DNA of 64,000 nucleotides from Epinephelus fuscoguttatus (GCF_011397635.1 NC_064770.1:21731707-21795706); one strand, 5' to 3'. Counted from the stretch's first letter, positions 35,649-48,799 are shown. Program-made: numbers and translations. The notes: generated from the letters alone by a model not told the origin.

Positions 35649-36615
35649 TTTAAAGGTCCAGTGTGTAGGATTTAGGGGGGTATATTGGCAGAAATGGAAT
35701 ATGACATAATTCTTATGTTTTCTTTAGTTTATAGTCACTTAAAAACAAGAATCGTCATGTTTTCATTACCTTAGAATGAGCTCTTAATATCAGGAGCAGG
35801 TCCTTGTCCACTTAGTTAGCCATGTTACACAGACGTGTTTCTACAGTAGCCCAGAACAGACAAACTGTAGATAGGGTCATTTGAATTGTCATGTCAGCCT
35901 TTATGGTTAGCAACCCCTCTGCAATGAGCCAAACAGCATTGGAAAAACATTGATTTTTAACGTGAAACTGCCCTATTCAGTATTTTTACCGGTTGAAATT
36001 ACTGGGTTCATTTGTTTTGGAGAGGAAGAGACTTCTGTGGAAAATTCGGCTCCCAGTAAAAACCTCCTGAATGGATCTCGGAGACGACAAAAAGTAAAAC
36101 CGATGAGCACATTATTAAGTTGTAAGAGACAAAAGGTAAGCACACATTAGCAGGTGCTGGGCTAGTGGCCCGTCTGCAGCGAGCTGAGATTTATAGTGTT
36201 TTTGCCGGTTTAAACCAACTGCTCTGTTTGGAGAGGAAAAGATCTCCATGGACAGTTTGGCTCCTGGTAAAAACCTCCTGGACAATGAACCTGAAGAAAT
36301 CCTCACTCACTATTTCAGCTGGTTGCAATCTGCAATCCTCACCATTAGATGCCACTAAATCGCACACATCCATTCATCCATTTTCATCCGCTTATCCGGA
36401 GCCGGGTCGCGGGGGCAGCAGGCCAAGCAAAGCACCCCAGACGTCCCTCTCCCCAGCAACGCTTTCCAGCCCCTCCTGGGGGACTCCAAGGCGTTCCCAA
36501 GCCAGATTAGATATGTAATCCGTCCAGCATACCCTGGGTCTACCCTGTGGCCTCCAACCAGTGGGAGGTACCTGGAACACCTCTAACAGTAATGTCCAAC
36601 ACACTGCTCCTTTAA
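35649..36615 (+). mobile_element. ~0.97-kb MITE interrupted by a LINE fragment
   Basis: The left end is TTTAAAGGTCCAGTGTGTAG plus GATTTAGGGGG. The right end, read in reverse complement, is TTAAAGGAGCAGTGTGTTGG. The inner right marker ATTAGATGCCACTAAATC is at about 36344-36361. This is a very abundant percomorph family. Internally, 35980-36090 and 36190-36300 are diverged direct copies (GGAGAGGAAGAGACTTCTGTGG against GGAGAGGAAAAGATCTCCATGG, then GTAAAAACCTCCTG in both). The right terminal repeat is split by the insertion at 36369-36589. Confidence 0.75.
36369..36589 (-). mobile_element. non-LTR retrotransposon 3' fragment nested in the MITE
   Basis: The minus-strand reading frame (36604-36392) encodes GRPRVCWTDYISNLAWERLG and then GERDVWGALLGLLPPRPGSG and stop. 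This is the typical C-terminal tail of a teleost LINE reverse-transcriptase ORF. The 3' end carries a CATCCATTCATCC microsatellite tail. Flanks TAAATCGCACACA (left) and TAATGTCCAACACA (right) both resemble the MITE word TAAATCCTACACA, consistent with a target-site duplication of about 13 bp. Confidence 0.75.
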
Positions 36616-38608
36616 TGCAGTATGTTGTCTTTGTGTTACAGTTGCAGTGTAATGAACTCTATCAGGTGGTGTCCACATCATGAGTGAAGTGCTAATGTAT
36701 TCTGGTGAGTAATGACATGTGGAAAGTTGTGATTTGGAAGATTTATTTGAATATGCACCACAATACACAGTCCAGGCATTACACGTGGCCTACATTCATG
36801 TGTATCTGCAAATATGGTTAATGGGGGCAGTGGGTAACATCATGACCTTCATCAGGCCCCCCCTCGTGGTCCATCCCAGCCCCACCTCACAACACATCTG
36901 GTTTGACCATCTCCACCCCAAACCCCTGCCAGCCACCCCCGCCTGCACCTCATCAATCCTCTGTGTCATCATTGCCACACTTCTGGCTATTGCCAAAGAA
37001 AGCCATGACACGAAGACGTGAAAATGATGAATGGACTTTTCCGGACAGGAAGCGGCGATGGTTGGAGAGACACCCCACCCTCACTCATCTTTCCCATCCA
37101 TTTTTCACTTTCTTTCCTCTGCCACGTCTGTCCCTCTTGAGTCAATAGGAACCAAGCGATCATGTTCCACAAATACAGCCCTCCAAAATATGTGGTTGCG
37201 TTTTCTCGACAAAGTTGAGTCCTCACGTTGGCTTCGAATGACCAACTTTTTTCTGTCAGAAGTCCAGTGTTGTGTTCATTTTAAGCAACGTTAAGAACTG
37301 AAGAAACTGAACAGATCTAAATACACTTAACTCACACTTAAATTCCCTCCATCTGCATCCCACTTTTTCCAGTCTTGCCCAAAATCTTTTGTATGTACAC
37401 AGTTCAATCTGTGACAACTTTAGTCCTCACATTCACAACCACAAGACTTACAGTGAACCCTGGAATGTCTGTATACTGTCCATTGTTGTGTCTGCCTACC
37501 CATAACATGTCCATTCACTGCAGGACAATACTGTCCATTAACTATTATATGAGTTGCTGTGGTTTTATTGGTTGTTGATGTGAACAGAAGTCCCACTGTG
37601 TTCCACGAAAGACATAATCAATCTGGATTGCCATAAGTATCGGTTACAACTTGTGCTGTGAGGCTTCTGCCCAACACATATGTACAGTATGGTCCCCGAA
37701 TGCACTAAGGCTCTCATAATGGCTCATGACTGAGATATTCATCTTAAACTTCGGTCAGACATGGTTATTATCTTCATAAATTGTAGTAATTTTCTCTGTC
37801 ATATGCCATATGATTTTAATGTTTGTGTCAGGGTGTGTGTTAAGGCTTTAGGCGCATGCTTTCGAACAGAGCCAGCCCTTAAAATCCTTCCATAGTCATT
37901 GCTTGCATTTCGCCTTCATGAACTCTACACTTCCAGTGTCAGACCAAAGAAACACTCCCTTGTTTCTATGCTCCCTCAGGGCAAGTGGCACTGGTAGATA
38001 TTTAAGGGATTTAAGCCTCCTTTGTTTAGGGAGACTGAAGCCACTCCTTCCCTAGCAGCCTTATGTGCAGTATAGCAGCAAGATCACTGAGCTTTGATAC
38101 AATATCTTCATCATCTGTATATCTGATTTAAGACATGGGAAGAGTTTTGTTTCCATCAAAGAGGTGATGAATAAAACATCCACTCCATGCAAGTTTTCTT
38201 GAGACCATTTGTTTTCCGAGCCTTTCAAAAATAATTCTCCATGGAGTTGCACAGTTTGTCTGACATCAATTATTTCAAATAAGACAAACTGCTTCCGTTA
38301 AATTCGCTTCACGCAGCAGGACAGATGTGAATATTCAATAAAAGACCGAAAACTGCAGGTTAAACGCTCCCAAATGTAGAAGTCTTTGGTGCTTATATTT
38401 TATTGAATAGACATATAGAAACGTATTCCTCCATATTCAGTGATTCTCTTTCATGTAATTTGATTAGTGGACCAGGATTACAGCCAGCCCTCCCTCATTT
38501 ACTATTACTGAGAAGAAAAACAATTAAGCTATACATGGTAGCTATCAAGGAGACAAGGCACCCATGCACAGGCACACCAATGGATAAAACACACACACAC
38601 TCACACAG

Positions 38609-38646
<38 letters not shown>

Positions 38647-40280
38647 GTCTCATTTAATCCTTTATGATGCGCCTGGAATTTGTAATGATTTTAATTAGGA
38701 AAGGTGCAATAGGAGTCTACTCCGTGGCAATGCTGACACTCCAGGGTGCCCGGAGCCAATTAAAAATATGTGCTGATCAAACAGCCTGCCCTCGCCATGC
38801 ACGACTATCCCCGGAGCCTCTGCTGCTGCAGAGGGACGGCCAAGCTCAGGGCCTCTTGCTCCCACCGAACAGGCTGCAGAGGAGCCGGCGGAGCTCCACC
38901 CGACACTCTCCACCCTGAGATCTGGTTCAAGGCTCAGCTTCTCCCATTAGCTGAATGCTACGGTGGGCAACACAGCAGCCAAGCAGCCCCATAAGAGGAG
39001 GCCTTCAGTTCACAATCAAATGTCTGTGAGAAAATGTCACACACCCATTTGATCCCCACAGAGATCTTTTTTTATTTCCACAAGGGAGCTGGCTCAGCCC
39101 AATTTTCACGCACACTCTGAGTGAGAACGCCACATTAAATTAGAATTATATGACAAGTTAGAGTGACAATTAAGCCTGGTATTAATTACACTGTTCCTTT
39201 TGTTTCGAGCAATCCCTGCGATGTTGCCAGACCCAAGGGTGCCCAAAATAGATCAATTTAAATGAATCGGAAAGTGACTTATATTTTCCAAATGTTAATA
39301 TTCTTGAGGAATCCTTCATCTCTGTCATATCCTTTTCCTCCTCCCTCTGTGAAGTCCCTCCTCTCGCTATCATTAGGCATCTCTGTCCCCGGTGATTAAT
39401 GATACTAATGAGCATGTGCAGCCATTCACTCTGCCACACATTATTCTATCCTCTGGCCTCGGCCATGTGTCATGTCCTCCTCAGAAGAACATGGCTCCCT
39501 GGTCATATTCAGCCAAACAATAATATTAACTTATATCTTTTGCAATATCTGTGTCACTGGGGCAAGTGGCTGGCACACATGCACTGTATGTGCACAGGCG
39601 TATGCAGAAACATGCTTACCTTCATTTTGAACAACAACAGAGATATTACATTTCTGAAAAAAAAAAAAAAAACCATGATGAAAACAACGGACGTAGAAAA
39701 AGGTATTTGCATACACTGGAGGAACAGATTAATAATAAGACAACAAATTACTGAAACTAGATTACATTTTAGGTAGCTCTGTGTTTGTTGGCAAATAATG
39801 CCTGCTACATATCATGTGGTTTAATCAAATGTGACAGCTATAGCTGTGACTGCAGTGGTGGGTCTTCCTATAGGCGACATACCACCCAGGAAAAAAAGAC
39901 AATATTGTTTTTTTGTTTGTTTGTTTGTTTTTTGACATTTTAAAATCCGAACATGAAGATAGTGGAGTGGATTGTAGGTAGAGAGCAGTAAGAGAAAATG
40001 AAAAGGTGAAGTTTGCAAGTTTGGGACTTGTCTCGGGCTCTGAATGTGCCAGATCTGGCGGCTGACCTGCGGGAAGACACTGAATTTCTGTGGAGCCTGT
40101 TGACATGAGACATGAGCCATTTTTACACAGAGATCACGCTATAGGGCCGCTAGGAAGTCCCTTCTCTATGCCACCTTGCAGTTTTACACAAAACCAAACA
40201 ATGGCAACATCATGCTGCTCCAGTGTGTGATTTTAGATACCATGCCGGCATCGCAAAAGAGGCATGAAAGGCATGTAACT
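36616..40280. other. intergenic DNA without recognisable genes
   Basis: No gene seen. 38655-38790 (CCTTTATGATGCGCCTGGAA, TAATGATTTTAATTAGGAAA, GGAGCCAATTAAAAATATGTG) looks like candidate conserved non-coding DNA. An A16 run lies at 39657-39672 and a (TTTG)n run at about 39914-39930. Confidence 0.35.
38589..38645. repeat. interrupted (CA)n microsatellite
   Basis: CA runs interrupted by TCACACAGGCACAT. Confidence 0.9.
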
Positions 40281-40437
40281 AGGGTTGCAGTGGTATGAAA
40301 TATTCACGGTATGATAACCATCTCAGAAAATATCACAATATCACGTAACACCATAGAAAACCAAATGTACATGGCATGATAACCCGTCAACTTTCATACC
40401 ATGATATATTGTGGAACCGATATACCGCTGCAAACCT
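40281..40437. repeat. 157-bp MITE with inverted ends
   Basis: The left end AGGGTTGCAGTGGTATGA and the right end (reverse complement AGGTTTGCAGCGGTATATCG) are inverted copies. The interior has CACGGTATGATAACC and CATACCATGATATATTG, also loosely inverted. It matches a widespread teleost MITE. Flanking TA on each side could be the duplicated target. Confidence 0.7.
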
Positions 40438-40820
40438 ACATGTGACACAACAGTGTCGGCGTCTATTGTGACATATAACATACGTGTCAGCAGTGCTTTG
40501 GAAACAATAATATTTACATTAAAATGGCAATAACAGTCTTTTACCATCCCTGTTATATAGTGGCTGATCTCATCCTCTGCTTGGACAATAAGGAGCTCCT
40601 GGATGTCACTGTTTTCCCAATTTGCGTACATTTGTCGCCAATGTTCTTCTTCTTTGAGATAGCTGCCTACTGCTACCAGCTACTTTTTATATCTCCTGCA
40701 GTGGGTCACACACGTAACACGTTGTCAAAATGTCACACCCATCCTGCCCATGGTCCTGTCCTGCCCCTTTAAAGGCCCACACACCAAAATGACAATGGAG
40801 AACTAGCAGTGGACAAAGGA

Positions 40821-41616
40821 GTGGACAAAGTGGTCTCGCCTTTAAGCCTGCATCAGAGGTAACAGTGCCAAAAAGATGTCTGTATATAGGCCCCGGCACA
40901 CCAAGCTGACGGTCAGTCGTCAGTAAGTTGGGCCGTTGATGAGCGTCTGCTGCCCTTATCGGTGCGGTGTGTCCTGCGCTGAAATCACTCTGATTGGCAG
41001 CTCAGCTCAGCACATGAGAAGAGAAACGGAAGCGAGGAATGTAAACAAAGAGCTAAAGTCCAGAAGGAGTGAGGTCGAAACCAACTTGTTCAATGAGGTA
41101 GGCGTGTTTTTCTTTTGCCGCTGAGCTCTTTGGCAGCAGTGTTTCATGATGGTTTGTGTTATTGTTCACTGGTGCACGGTGAATATGCTGTGTTCTTTAC
41201 ACAGTGGATTGTGTTGCTTATATGCTAACTGGCTAACTAGTGTCAAGACGGTCTTCCGGTTTCCCTTTTTGAATGACAATTACAGATTACTGTCATCTCC
41301 AAGTGTGGAGGGGTACATCCTCTCAGGCCAGTGCAGAACATAGCTATGGCCTTGTTGGCCATTGGTTTGGTGTTTTCATGTGCAACTTTTTGGCCGAGAC
41401 ACTGTGACTACAGGTGACGCAGCAGGGGGCTGTCGTCACCATGTCTCGGCCAAATAGTTGCACATGAACACACCAAACTGACGGCCAATGTGCACAGATG
41501 CTCCCCAACGGCTCAACTTACCATCACCTTGGTGTGTCAGAGCCTGTATACAGACATCATTTTGGCAGTGTTGCTACCTCCAATGCAGATTTAAAGGCGA
41601 TACCACTTTGTCCACC
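40821..41616. mobile_element. ~0.8-kb non-autonomous element with long inverted repeats and internal palindrome
   Basis: The left arm (about 40821-40950: GTGGACAAAGTGGTCTCGCC, AAAGATGTCTGTATATAGGC, GGCACACCAAGCTGACGGTC) is matched in inverse by the right arm (about 41480-41616: GTGGACAAAGTGGTATCGCC, AATGATGTCTGTATACAGGC, GACACACCAAGGTGATGG on the reverse strand). A second palindrome at 41357-41490 lies at the inner side of the right arm. There is no transposase ORF. Confidence 0.68.
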
Positions 41617-44600
41617 CACTTCGCGATTGTAGCTTTTAATACTGAGTGGCAAGGCAGCATAATAGCATCAAAGTCCCACCTTAAAGAAGCAGTGTAAAAG
41701 GGATATGGTGCACTTTCTTTATCTTATCTTTCTCACTTTTTGTTTTCTGAGGGCAAGTCAGAAATCAACAAACTATCCTAAAAAAGGGTTTTCATGTTTA
41801 TATGTTGAAAAAAAATTTGTTGTGCACGATCCCACCTTTTCTACCTGAAGCGTTCCACTGAGGGTTTTAACGCACATGTTGCTTATTGAACTGACTGTGT
41901 CCTGCTGCTGTTTCTTCTTTCCTCCACTTTGGCATTGTTGCAATTATCTGACACTGTTAAACTTTTATCTTTGGCACACGTTGCAGGCTTGTCAGATGGG
42001 CATCGAGAGCGATAACTGCATATTTGAAGATCCATAAAAAGGCCCTCATATCTTTGGGAGTCGTATCAGGCGGGGACACTGAAATACAGCTCATCACTTT
42101 TATGTCGGAACCCCAGTCGGCCACTGGGATGTGAAATTAATATGACAGAGGGGGCATCTGCAGTAGGGGTGCACAATGGCGAGCAGGAAAACTGGTTTGG
42201 GCCTCACAGAGGACATTTTTAATTGGATGCTTCATGTAAAAAGCATATACATGTCATATAAACTGATTCGTTGGTATGACGGTGGAGTTGGATTTATGGC
42301 AGCAGGCAAAGAGACATAGGGGGGGAGAGAGAGAGATGCTTGGAAGGAAGAGAAAAAGTAGTGCATGGAGGCAGACAGCTGTACACTTTAGTTATTACTC
42401 TACAATCATGCATCACATCAGATAACTGCGAAGGAATACTTTGATTGTTCAAAAGTTGCTTGTTATCAGAAGCCATTTTAACATGCTCTGACTTCAGTGC
42501 ATGCTTGTTATTGCTGCTGCTGTTGTTACTGTAGATAAGCATCAACATAAGGCTTCTAACCACGCCGCACATTCTTAGTTAGGGCTGTAGCCTGCTGTGC
42601 TGCGAGGCCTGAATCCCTATTGATCATTTATCAGTGACTGGTGGCTCCGATCTCAGCACCTTCTTGATTCAGTTTACAGAGAGGTGGATGATTGGAGGAC
42701 GCCGTCACTGTTAGACTCTGCCGGGTTCATTTTCTGGCCTCAAACATGTCGGGCTGTCAAGTTTTCTTACTCTGAGGTTCACATTAGTCACTGTTAGATT
42801 TCTTGGGGTGGTCACAATACAAAAGTATGCTGGTAAAGTTAAAGTTTGTTCAAGTGTGAACCAAGTTTTGTCGCTGATTTACAGGTCATGCCTTTATGTC
42901 ATCCCAGCGGTTATATGGACATTTATTGTGCTTTGCTATAATTATCCGGTGCCATTATCTTCATATCAGATAAAATAATTTTGTAGCCAAAAAGAGATCA
43001 TATCCATTTAAGGGAATTACACACTGTTCAGTCTTCATTCTTCCTTATTGTGACATTGCATGATAAACTCGTCTCCATCGTCTCATCTGCATGCAGAGGA
43101 TTGTAGCAGTCTGTTACCAGTCATCTTGAAGGAGTCTCTGCTAGTATGACACACACGCTTGTACAAGGGCGTAGCTTTTATTTAAACATTGGGGGGGAAC
43201 AAATATGAAACTGGGGGTTTGGAGGTCCTCTGCCAGGACTTTTTGAGCATCAAACACTTCATTTCTTGCATTCTGGAGAATTTTTGTGCATTAATTTATG
43301 CTGGAAATGTCTTTAATTGCATCAAAAATAAAAGTCCTCTGCTACTTTCGTGTTTTCATTGGGGCAAACAAATGCACAAGCTTTAAATATTGAGGTGGAC
43401 ATGTCCCTACGCCTGTTATCTTGTATCACTACAGCAGGAAAAATACATATCATTTCACTGCCAAAAGATTTCCCTGTGGTGTTATTCCTTTATCAAACTG
43501 GCAAGAGAAATCAGAAAATCCTAATAAGTCAGCCCTAACAAGCATTTAGGGCGTCGTGAGAGGAAGAGGATAAAGCGTGAGTTGTGTAAAACGAATGCAG
43601 GGGGAGCTCTGTGAATGAAAAGAGGAAGAAGACCTGCGCCTGGGAGATACCAGGCCTGTGTCTGGGACCCTGAACTTATCTACATGATCGCTGGCGAGCT
43701 CAGCCATGTGATGCTTAGGCAATGCTCCACCAAACCTGCAGCTGGGGGAGAAATCAATCACACCACAAACCCCCTTTTCTTCTCTCAAACAAGAGCTTTT
43801 TAGTGACAACAGCCATCTTGATCACATGACCATGGGAGCATCATGCAACAGCCCCCACAGCCCCCCAGCACCCCTCACTGCAGATGTTGGGTAACAACAT
43901 GGCTGATGAGTTCAATAATGGACACACAATGTTGCTCTTGTGTGTTGTTAAGCCTCCATCAGCTGTGTTACACATCCACGATCACAAGACTTGGTCAAGA
44001 AACAGAATGACTTCATGTGTGAGACAGTCTGAGGCAATGATCAATATAACAAAAGCTGTTTATTATATTACATTATATTATATAATATTATATTATGTTA
44101 TATTATATTATATATTAAGTGCAGGGGGATGGGTGGTTGTATGCCATGTCAAAGAAACGCTGATGTACACATATACAAATTGGCACATTTAAATCTGTGA
44201 GCACTAGTGAATCAGTACAATTCATTAGTTGCAATAATTAGCTTTCACTTCTTAAATCTTTTTGTCCATTGCTATGAACGTTGAGTTGCACCAGCAGCCG
44301 CCAACTGGTGATGAACTTTGCAAATGTTGTCATTTCCACTGTGGGCCAGCAGGGCTGCAGGGAGAACAGTCCTCCTGCAGGCCTCCTGTCATCCCCACTG
44401 AGGTAATGAGGGGGTTAAAATATAATGTCAGGTTCCCTGGGCTGGTGGACTTAAAGGTAGAGAAGGGCAAATGTGTCAGAGGGTGTCACAGGGTTGCAGG
44501 CATGTGCAAATGGTTGCATCTTACATGTGTATGGACAAATACCCAGCATGCTTCAGCAACAAATCCCTTTATTTTATTAATTAAAGATATACTTATTCAT

Positions 44601-44988
44601 CATAATTATTTTTTTATTTGGTGCTCCACTGTACTATAGGCCGTTCAGTGCACTGTCTGTGTCCACCGTCTTCTGAAGGCACTCATGCCTCCAATGATTT
44701 TTTTTTGTTTTCAGTCAAAGGAAGTACATGATGCGAATTAACGAGACCTGCTTTTAAAGCAGACTATCTTTGGCGTGTTGCTAAACTGAAACGTGTTTGA
44801 GCTGCCCTTTCGCGAGAGTTTCATCTCGGCTAGAATTATCTAAAAAATAATATGAACACTTTTTATTAGTGTAGTGAAGATCGGGGCTTCTCTCCTCGAA
44901 GTGAAGACAGATCCATGTAGCAGAGCCAGCCTTCAGTAGGCTTCTGGTTATGCCATATGCCACTACAATTCAAGCAGGTCTTACGTAG
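41617..44988. other. intergenic DNA without recognisable genes
   Basis: Includes a probable diverged dispersed repeat at about 43163-43480 (GGGCGTAGCTTTTATTTAAA, GGGGTTTGGAGGTCCTC) and a TATTA-rich run at 44060-44116. Nothing coding recognised. Confidence 0.4.
44060..44116. repeat. (TTATA)n-like AT microsatellite
   Basis: Degenerate TATTATATTA repeats with no G except one interruption. Confidence 0.85.
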
Positions 44989-44990
44989 CG

Positions 44991-45040
<50 letters not shown>
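44989..45040. repeat. (CG)n-(CA)n alternating purine-pyrimidine tract
   Basis: GCGCGCGCGC runs directly into about 20 CA units. This is an alternating purine-pyrimidine tract of Z-DNA-prone type. Confidence 0.95.
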
Positions 45041-45041
<1 letters not shown>

Positions 45042-45228
45042 CCATCTCCACCTCGATTATGCCGATTCATCCATAATAAACATATTTCTTTTATATTATG
45101 TAGGCTGTATATTTTTTTAAAATGCGAGCTGTTGCAAAAATGTTTTAATTTACGCGTAAAGATAAAGCTGTCCATGCGTGATCCATCTCAGCTTAATTAA
45201 TATATTGACTGATATCCATTTGGATCAT

Positions 45229-45229
<1 letters not shown>

Positions 45230-45315
<86 letters not shown>
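45230..45315. repeat. perfect (CA)43 microsatellite
   Basis: An uninterrupted CA tract of about 43 units, the longest perfect one in the window. Confidence 0.97.
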
Positions 45316-45318
<3 letters not shown>

Positions 45319-47190
45319 CAAAAGGCTATCCGTTGTCAGCTCACTCCAAATGATTTTAGTTTCATGACCTAACTTGACCAAACTAAACTGATCCCACTCA
45401 TGCATTCACTCGTTTGGGATGATTTAATTCATTTTTAAACAGCAGTGAGATATTCAGCATTTAAGCAGATAAATAATGAAGACGAGCTATTTTTAAGACG
45501 CCCATACAACTTTAAACTCGCGTTTTTGTTTCCCTGTAAAAACAAATATTTCCACACCATGAGTCCTACATCACTGTCACCCGCTCCTCATGATGCTTAT
45601 AGAGTATTTTATGTGTGAAAATAAAAGCATATAGACAATCAGCTCGTCTATTCTTAATATCCAAGGGCCCATTCTGCGCCTGTGTAGTCGTGGGTGGGAG
45701 GCACACACTGTCAATCATCAACGCTTCATTGATCAAGGACAATCCTCGTCGTAAAAAATGGTCCCTTTTTTTCTTAAGAAATCACTCACTCCGCATTAAT
45801 TAACACTCTGCCTGTTGTATGTGCGCGTGCGTGCGTGCGTGTGTGCTCGCGCGCGTGCAGCTAAGCACCTTTGACTATTTTTCACATTGCATGCACTCGC
45901 TCGAGAGGAGCCCACGATGCACGATGAGATGGAATTCCAGCACCTTCTGCTAAAATAGGAGTTAGTATTCAAGCGGAGGAGCCGACCTTTTGTGCAGGCT
46001 CTCACAGCAGGGCAGTGCGCGGGGAAATGGTGTCAGCTGTGGCATAAAAAATAAATTAATAAAATAAAAATAAATCCATGAAATTCAGCTTGACATTAAT
46101 GTGTGCAAGTGAAGATAATTTTAGAATTTTTTTTGGTATTTATTTTTATTGATGTGGGTCTAAGGTGTAAAATATTAAGCTACAAAAAATAACGTGGAGC
46201 CCCAAAAATAAATAAATAAAAATGAATAAACAGAGGATATTTTGTGTTTCTGTCAGACCATAAAATGCTCAAAAAACCCCAAAACAAAAACAAAAATTCT
46301 CATGTGGGTTATGGCTGACTAACACACACGGAAATAATTTAACATAAATCTTTTCTTTTTTTGCCATCAGTATTAATACCTCCTTGTGTGTTTTATTTTC
46401 CTGTGATCTGAAAATAAAACATTTACCCCAGATTTTCTTTTGCAAAAAATTAAAAAAAATAAATTAAATAAATGCCAGTTTATTGCATAGTTGTGTGTAG
46501 AAAAACACAAAATTAAAAGTTAATGAATAAAAGCATCTTTATTGTTCTTACAGAGCAAGCATACAATTAAAAAATGTATTGTAGCCTGTATCAGATAGTA
46601 GAAGATATTTATTCACCCAGAAATCACTAAGGGGGCCTTCGAGAAATATCTCCAGAAACACTGTAATAGAATAAAAATGTTAAATATTTTGGCTGCAGCA
46701 CATTTATGATCGCCTTCATATTTCTCTATCTGGCTCCATCTGAGCATTTTACACCCTAATCTGAAATTACGACTTCAGCAGACCACAGTTACAAACAGCA
46801 TGCAATGCTATCAACCGATCACCTCGCAGTCAAATTTTATTTCACATAAATTCTTTGAATAAAAACATTTCTCCGCACTAACCCACTACGACAAACCTCA
46901 TGCAGCCACACTTTAAAATGGTGAAAAGACTCCATGCAGATTGTCTCCATTAACGCGGACTTGAGCAGGGCGATCCACAACCGGAGCTCTTTTTCCTCTC
47001 TCTCTCTGTCTCTCCCTCTTTCCTCGCAACCCTCACGTGCAGCCTATAACCTGAATTGTTTCGAGGCTCGTTTCACTTGTTTTCATAACTTTTCATAATG
47101 ATTAGGCACCGCTGGTCCGCATTTATCCGAAAACTAACCTCGATTATTTTAAATATCCAACATATAATTTCCCTCTCTCTGCAGTATTCC
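45316..47190. other. AT-rich DNA upstream of the bahcc1 promoter region
   Basis: Many AATAAATAAATAAA words (46040-46080, 46205-46230, 46440-46475). No coding segment recognised. A CACGTG E-box lies at about 47035. Confidence 0.35.
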
Positions 47191-47194
47191 CTTT

Positions 47195-47321
47195 GATTCA
47201 CGCTTGACTCATATGGCTCCAGGGCCAATAGGGGTCCGCCTTTGGGGCGTCTTGAAACCGCCTCTTCTTATCCCCTTTCATCATCTAACCCGGGACGCCT
47301 TGAAACCGCAGGGCCAGTTAT

Positions 47322-47352
<31 letters not shown>

Positions 47353-47480
47353 CAGACAGCCCAATGCGGACTGGCCAACAGCCAATCAGAGTCTTGTTTA
47401 CACTCTGTGACTGACAATGCTCTGGAGCGGCGCCAGCCAATCAGAGGCTCGCATACGGGGGTGGGGGGGTGGAGGGGGGA
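47195..47480. promoter_or_regulatory. CCAAT-box cluster, candidate upstream or alternative promoter
   Basis: Four plus-strand CCAAT boxes (47225, 47361, 47382, 47437), two of them in the NF-Y form CCAATCAG, lie within 220 bp. Two direct copies of a CTTGAAACCGC-containing 16-mer are at 47246-47261 and 47293-47308. A T28 run (47325-47352) sits between them. Local GC is higher than the surroundings. It lies 1.5 kb upstream of the stronger bahcc1 promoter candidate. Promoter function is inferred. Confidence 0.4.
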
Positions 47481-48023
47481 ATTCATTTGTAAACATTTAG
47501 CATAATGTAATAACCAGAGTCCATAGTAATAACATGAGGGAAATATTGGAATTACTGTCTTGTCTGCATGATTCAATGTAGGGGTGCAAGACACTGGCTT
47601 TAAAGGCACTTGTCAAAAAAGCCTCTTAGTGGCTCTGAAGGAGGAATAAATATATAGACAGGGAGTGTTTGATGTTCATTGTGAGTAAAATGTTATTTCA
47701 ATAGGGTCCTTTCAGTGACAGCTGACGAATACATATCAATCTGTGACAGAGACACTTCAGTCTTGTGTTGCAAAGTATCATTTAGTCAGCTGTCCTATTT
47801 ATAGGAAACTCCCAAACTGATGTTTTTGTAAACACTGCTGGGAAAAATGATTTCATATTTTCTCATTCATCATTATTTTTCAGCACTTTTTTTTTTTATA
47901 TTTTAGGGATATCTGTGACATGCTTACATGTCCAGGTCACATATAAGGCATGTAAAACTTGTTTTACCAACTTTTAAAAGATGGTATCAGTGGTTTTTTT
48001 ATACACTTTTTTCCCCATTATTG

Positions 48024-48084
48024 ACATGTAAAGCACTTTGTAACTCTGTTTTGAGAAGTGCCTTATAAATAAAGACTATTATTT
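48024..48084 (+). repeat. non-LTR retrotransposon 3' tail
   Basis: TGTAAAGCACTTTGTAACTC then AAGTGCCTTATAAATAAAGA and ATTATT form a common teleost LINE-tail pattern. Confidence 0.55.
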
Positions 48085-48488
48085 TGGATTTAGGTGCCAA
48101 ACTGAGGCTATTTAAGTTACATTAAGATCACACAAATACATGCACATCCCAAAAAAAAAAAAAATAAATAAATAAAAAAATCTCAGTTTCATTTTTGTTT
48201 TGTTTTACATTATTTATTTATGTATATTATTATGCCCTTTTTATTTTTATTCATATTATTTTAATTATATTTTTATCTGCATTTTTAAGATCTTTGCATA
48301 TGTCATACAAGCAGGGTAATTTATTTATTTATTTTATATATTTTTTACTCCTGCAATTTGATATTCTTTATTTTATTTTATTTTATTCCTGTATATTTCT
48401 TGTATATCTTGATATATTGTACTACTCATTTTTGTGTATATTTTATATTTCTATATTCTAATGTCCACATACTGTTTGATAGCTTGCT

Positions 48489-48544
48489 GCTGTAACATAA
48501 GAATGTCCCAGTTTGGGATCAATAAAGCACTATCTTATCTTATT
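48489..48544 (+). repeat. second retrotransposon 3' tail
   Basis: AATGTCCCAGTTTGGGATCA followed by ATAAAGCACTATCTTATCTT is the usual teleost retroelement end with a TATCT-type tail. It is preceded by a T-rich low-complexity stretch (48190-48460). Confidence 0.5.
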
Positions 48545-48799
48545 ATTTTTGGAGCATTATCCAACAAATAGAAGTTCAATTTGGGTTTTATTGAAAGTTT
48601 GCACTATTAAATTAAATTCTTTAAATGTTTTATTTGTGTTTTTTAGTTATTTATACTCTCATGGCCACTGCCTGTCACCCTTTTATCATCTGCTGTGCAT
48701 TTTAACTTGTGCTCAGGCTGCACTGAGCTCCATTGTAAGTGCCTGAGACCATCCCGAGCTTTAAATCTGGCGCGTCTCTCTCTGTTTAGCATCGCCAGT

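Noticed and set aside
47242-47505. 87-codon frame with a poly-Phe run
   Set aside because: Generated by the T28 tract inside a promoter-like region; no protein similarity.
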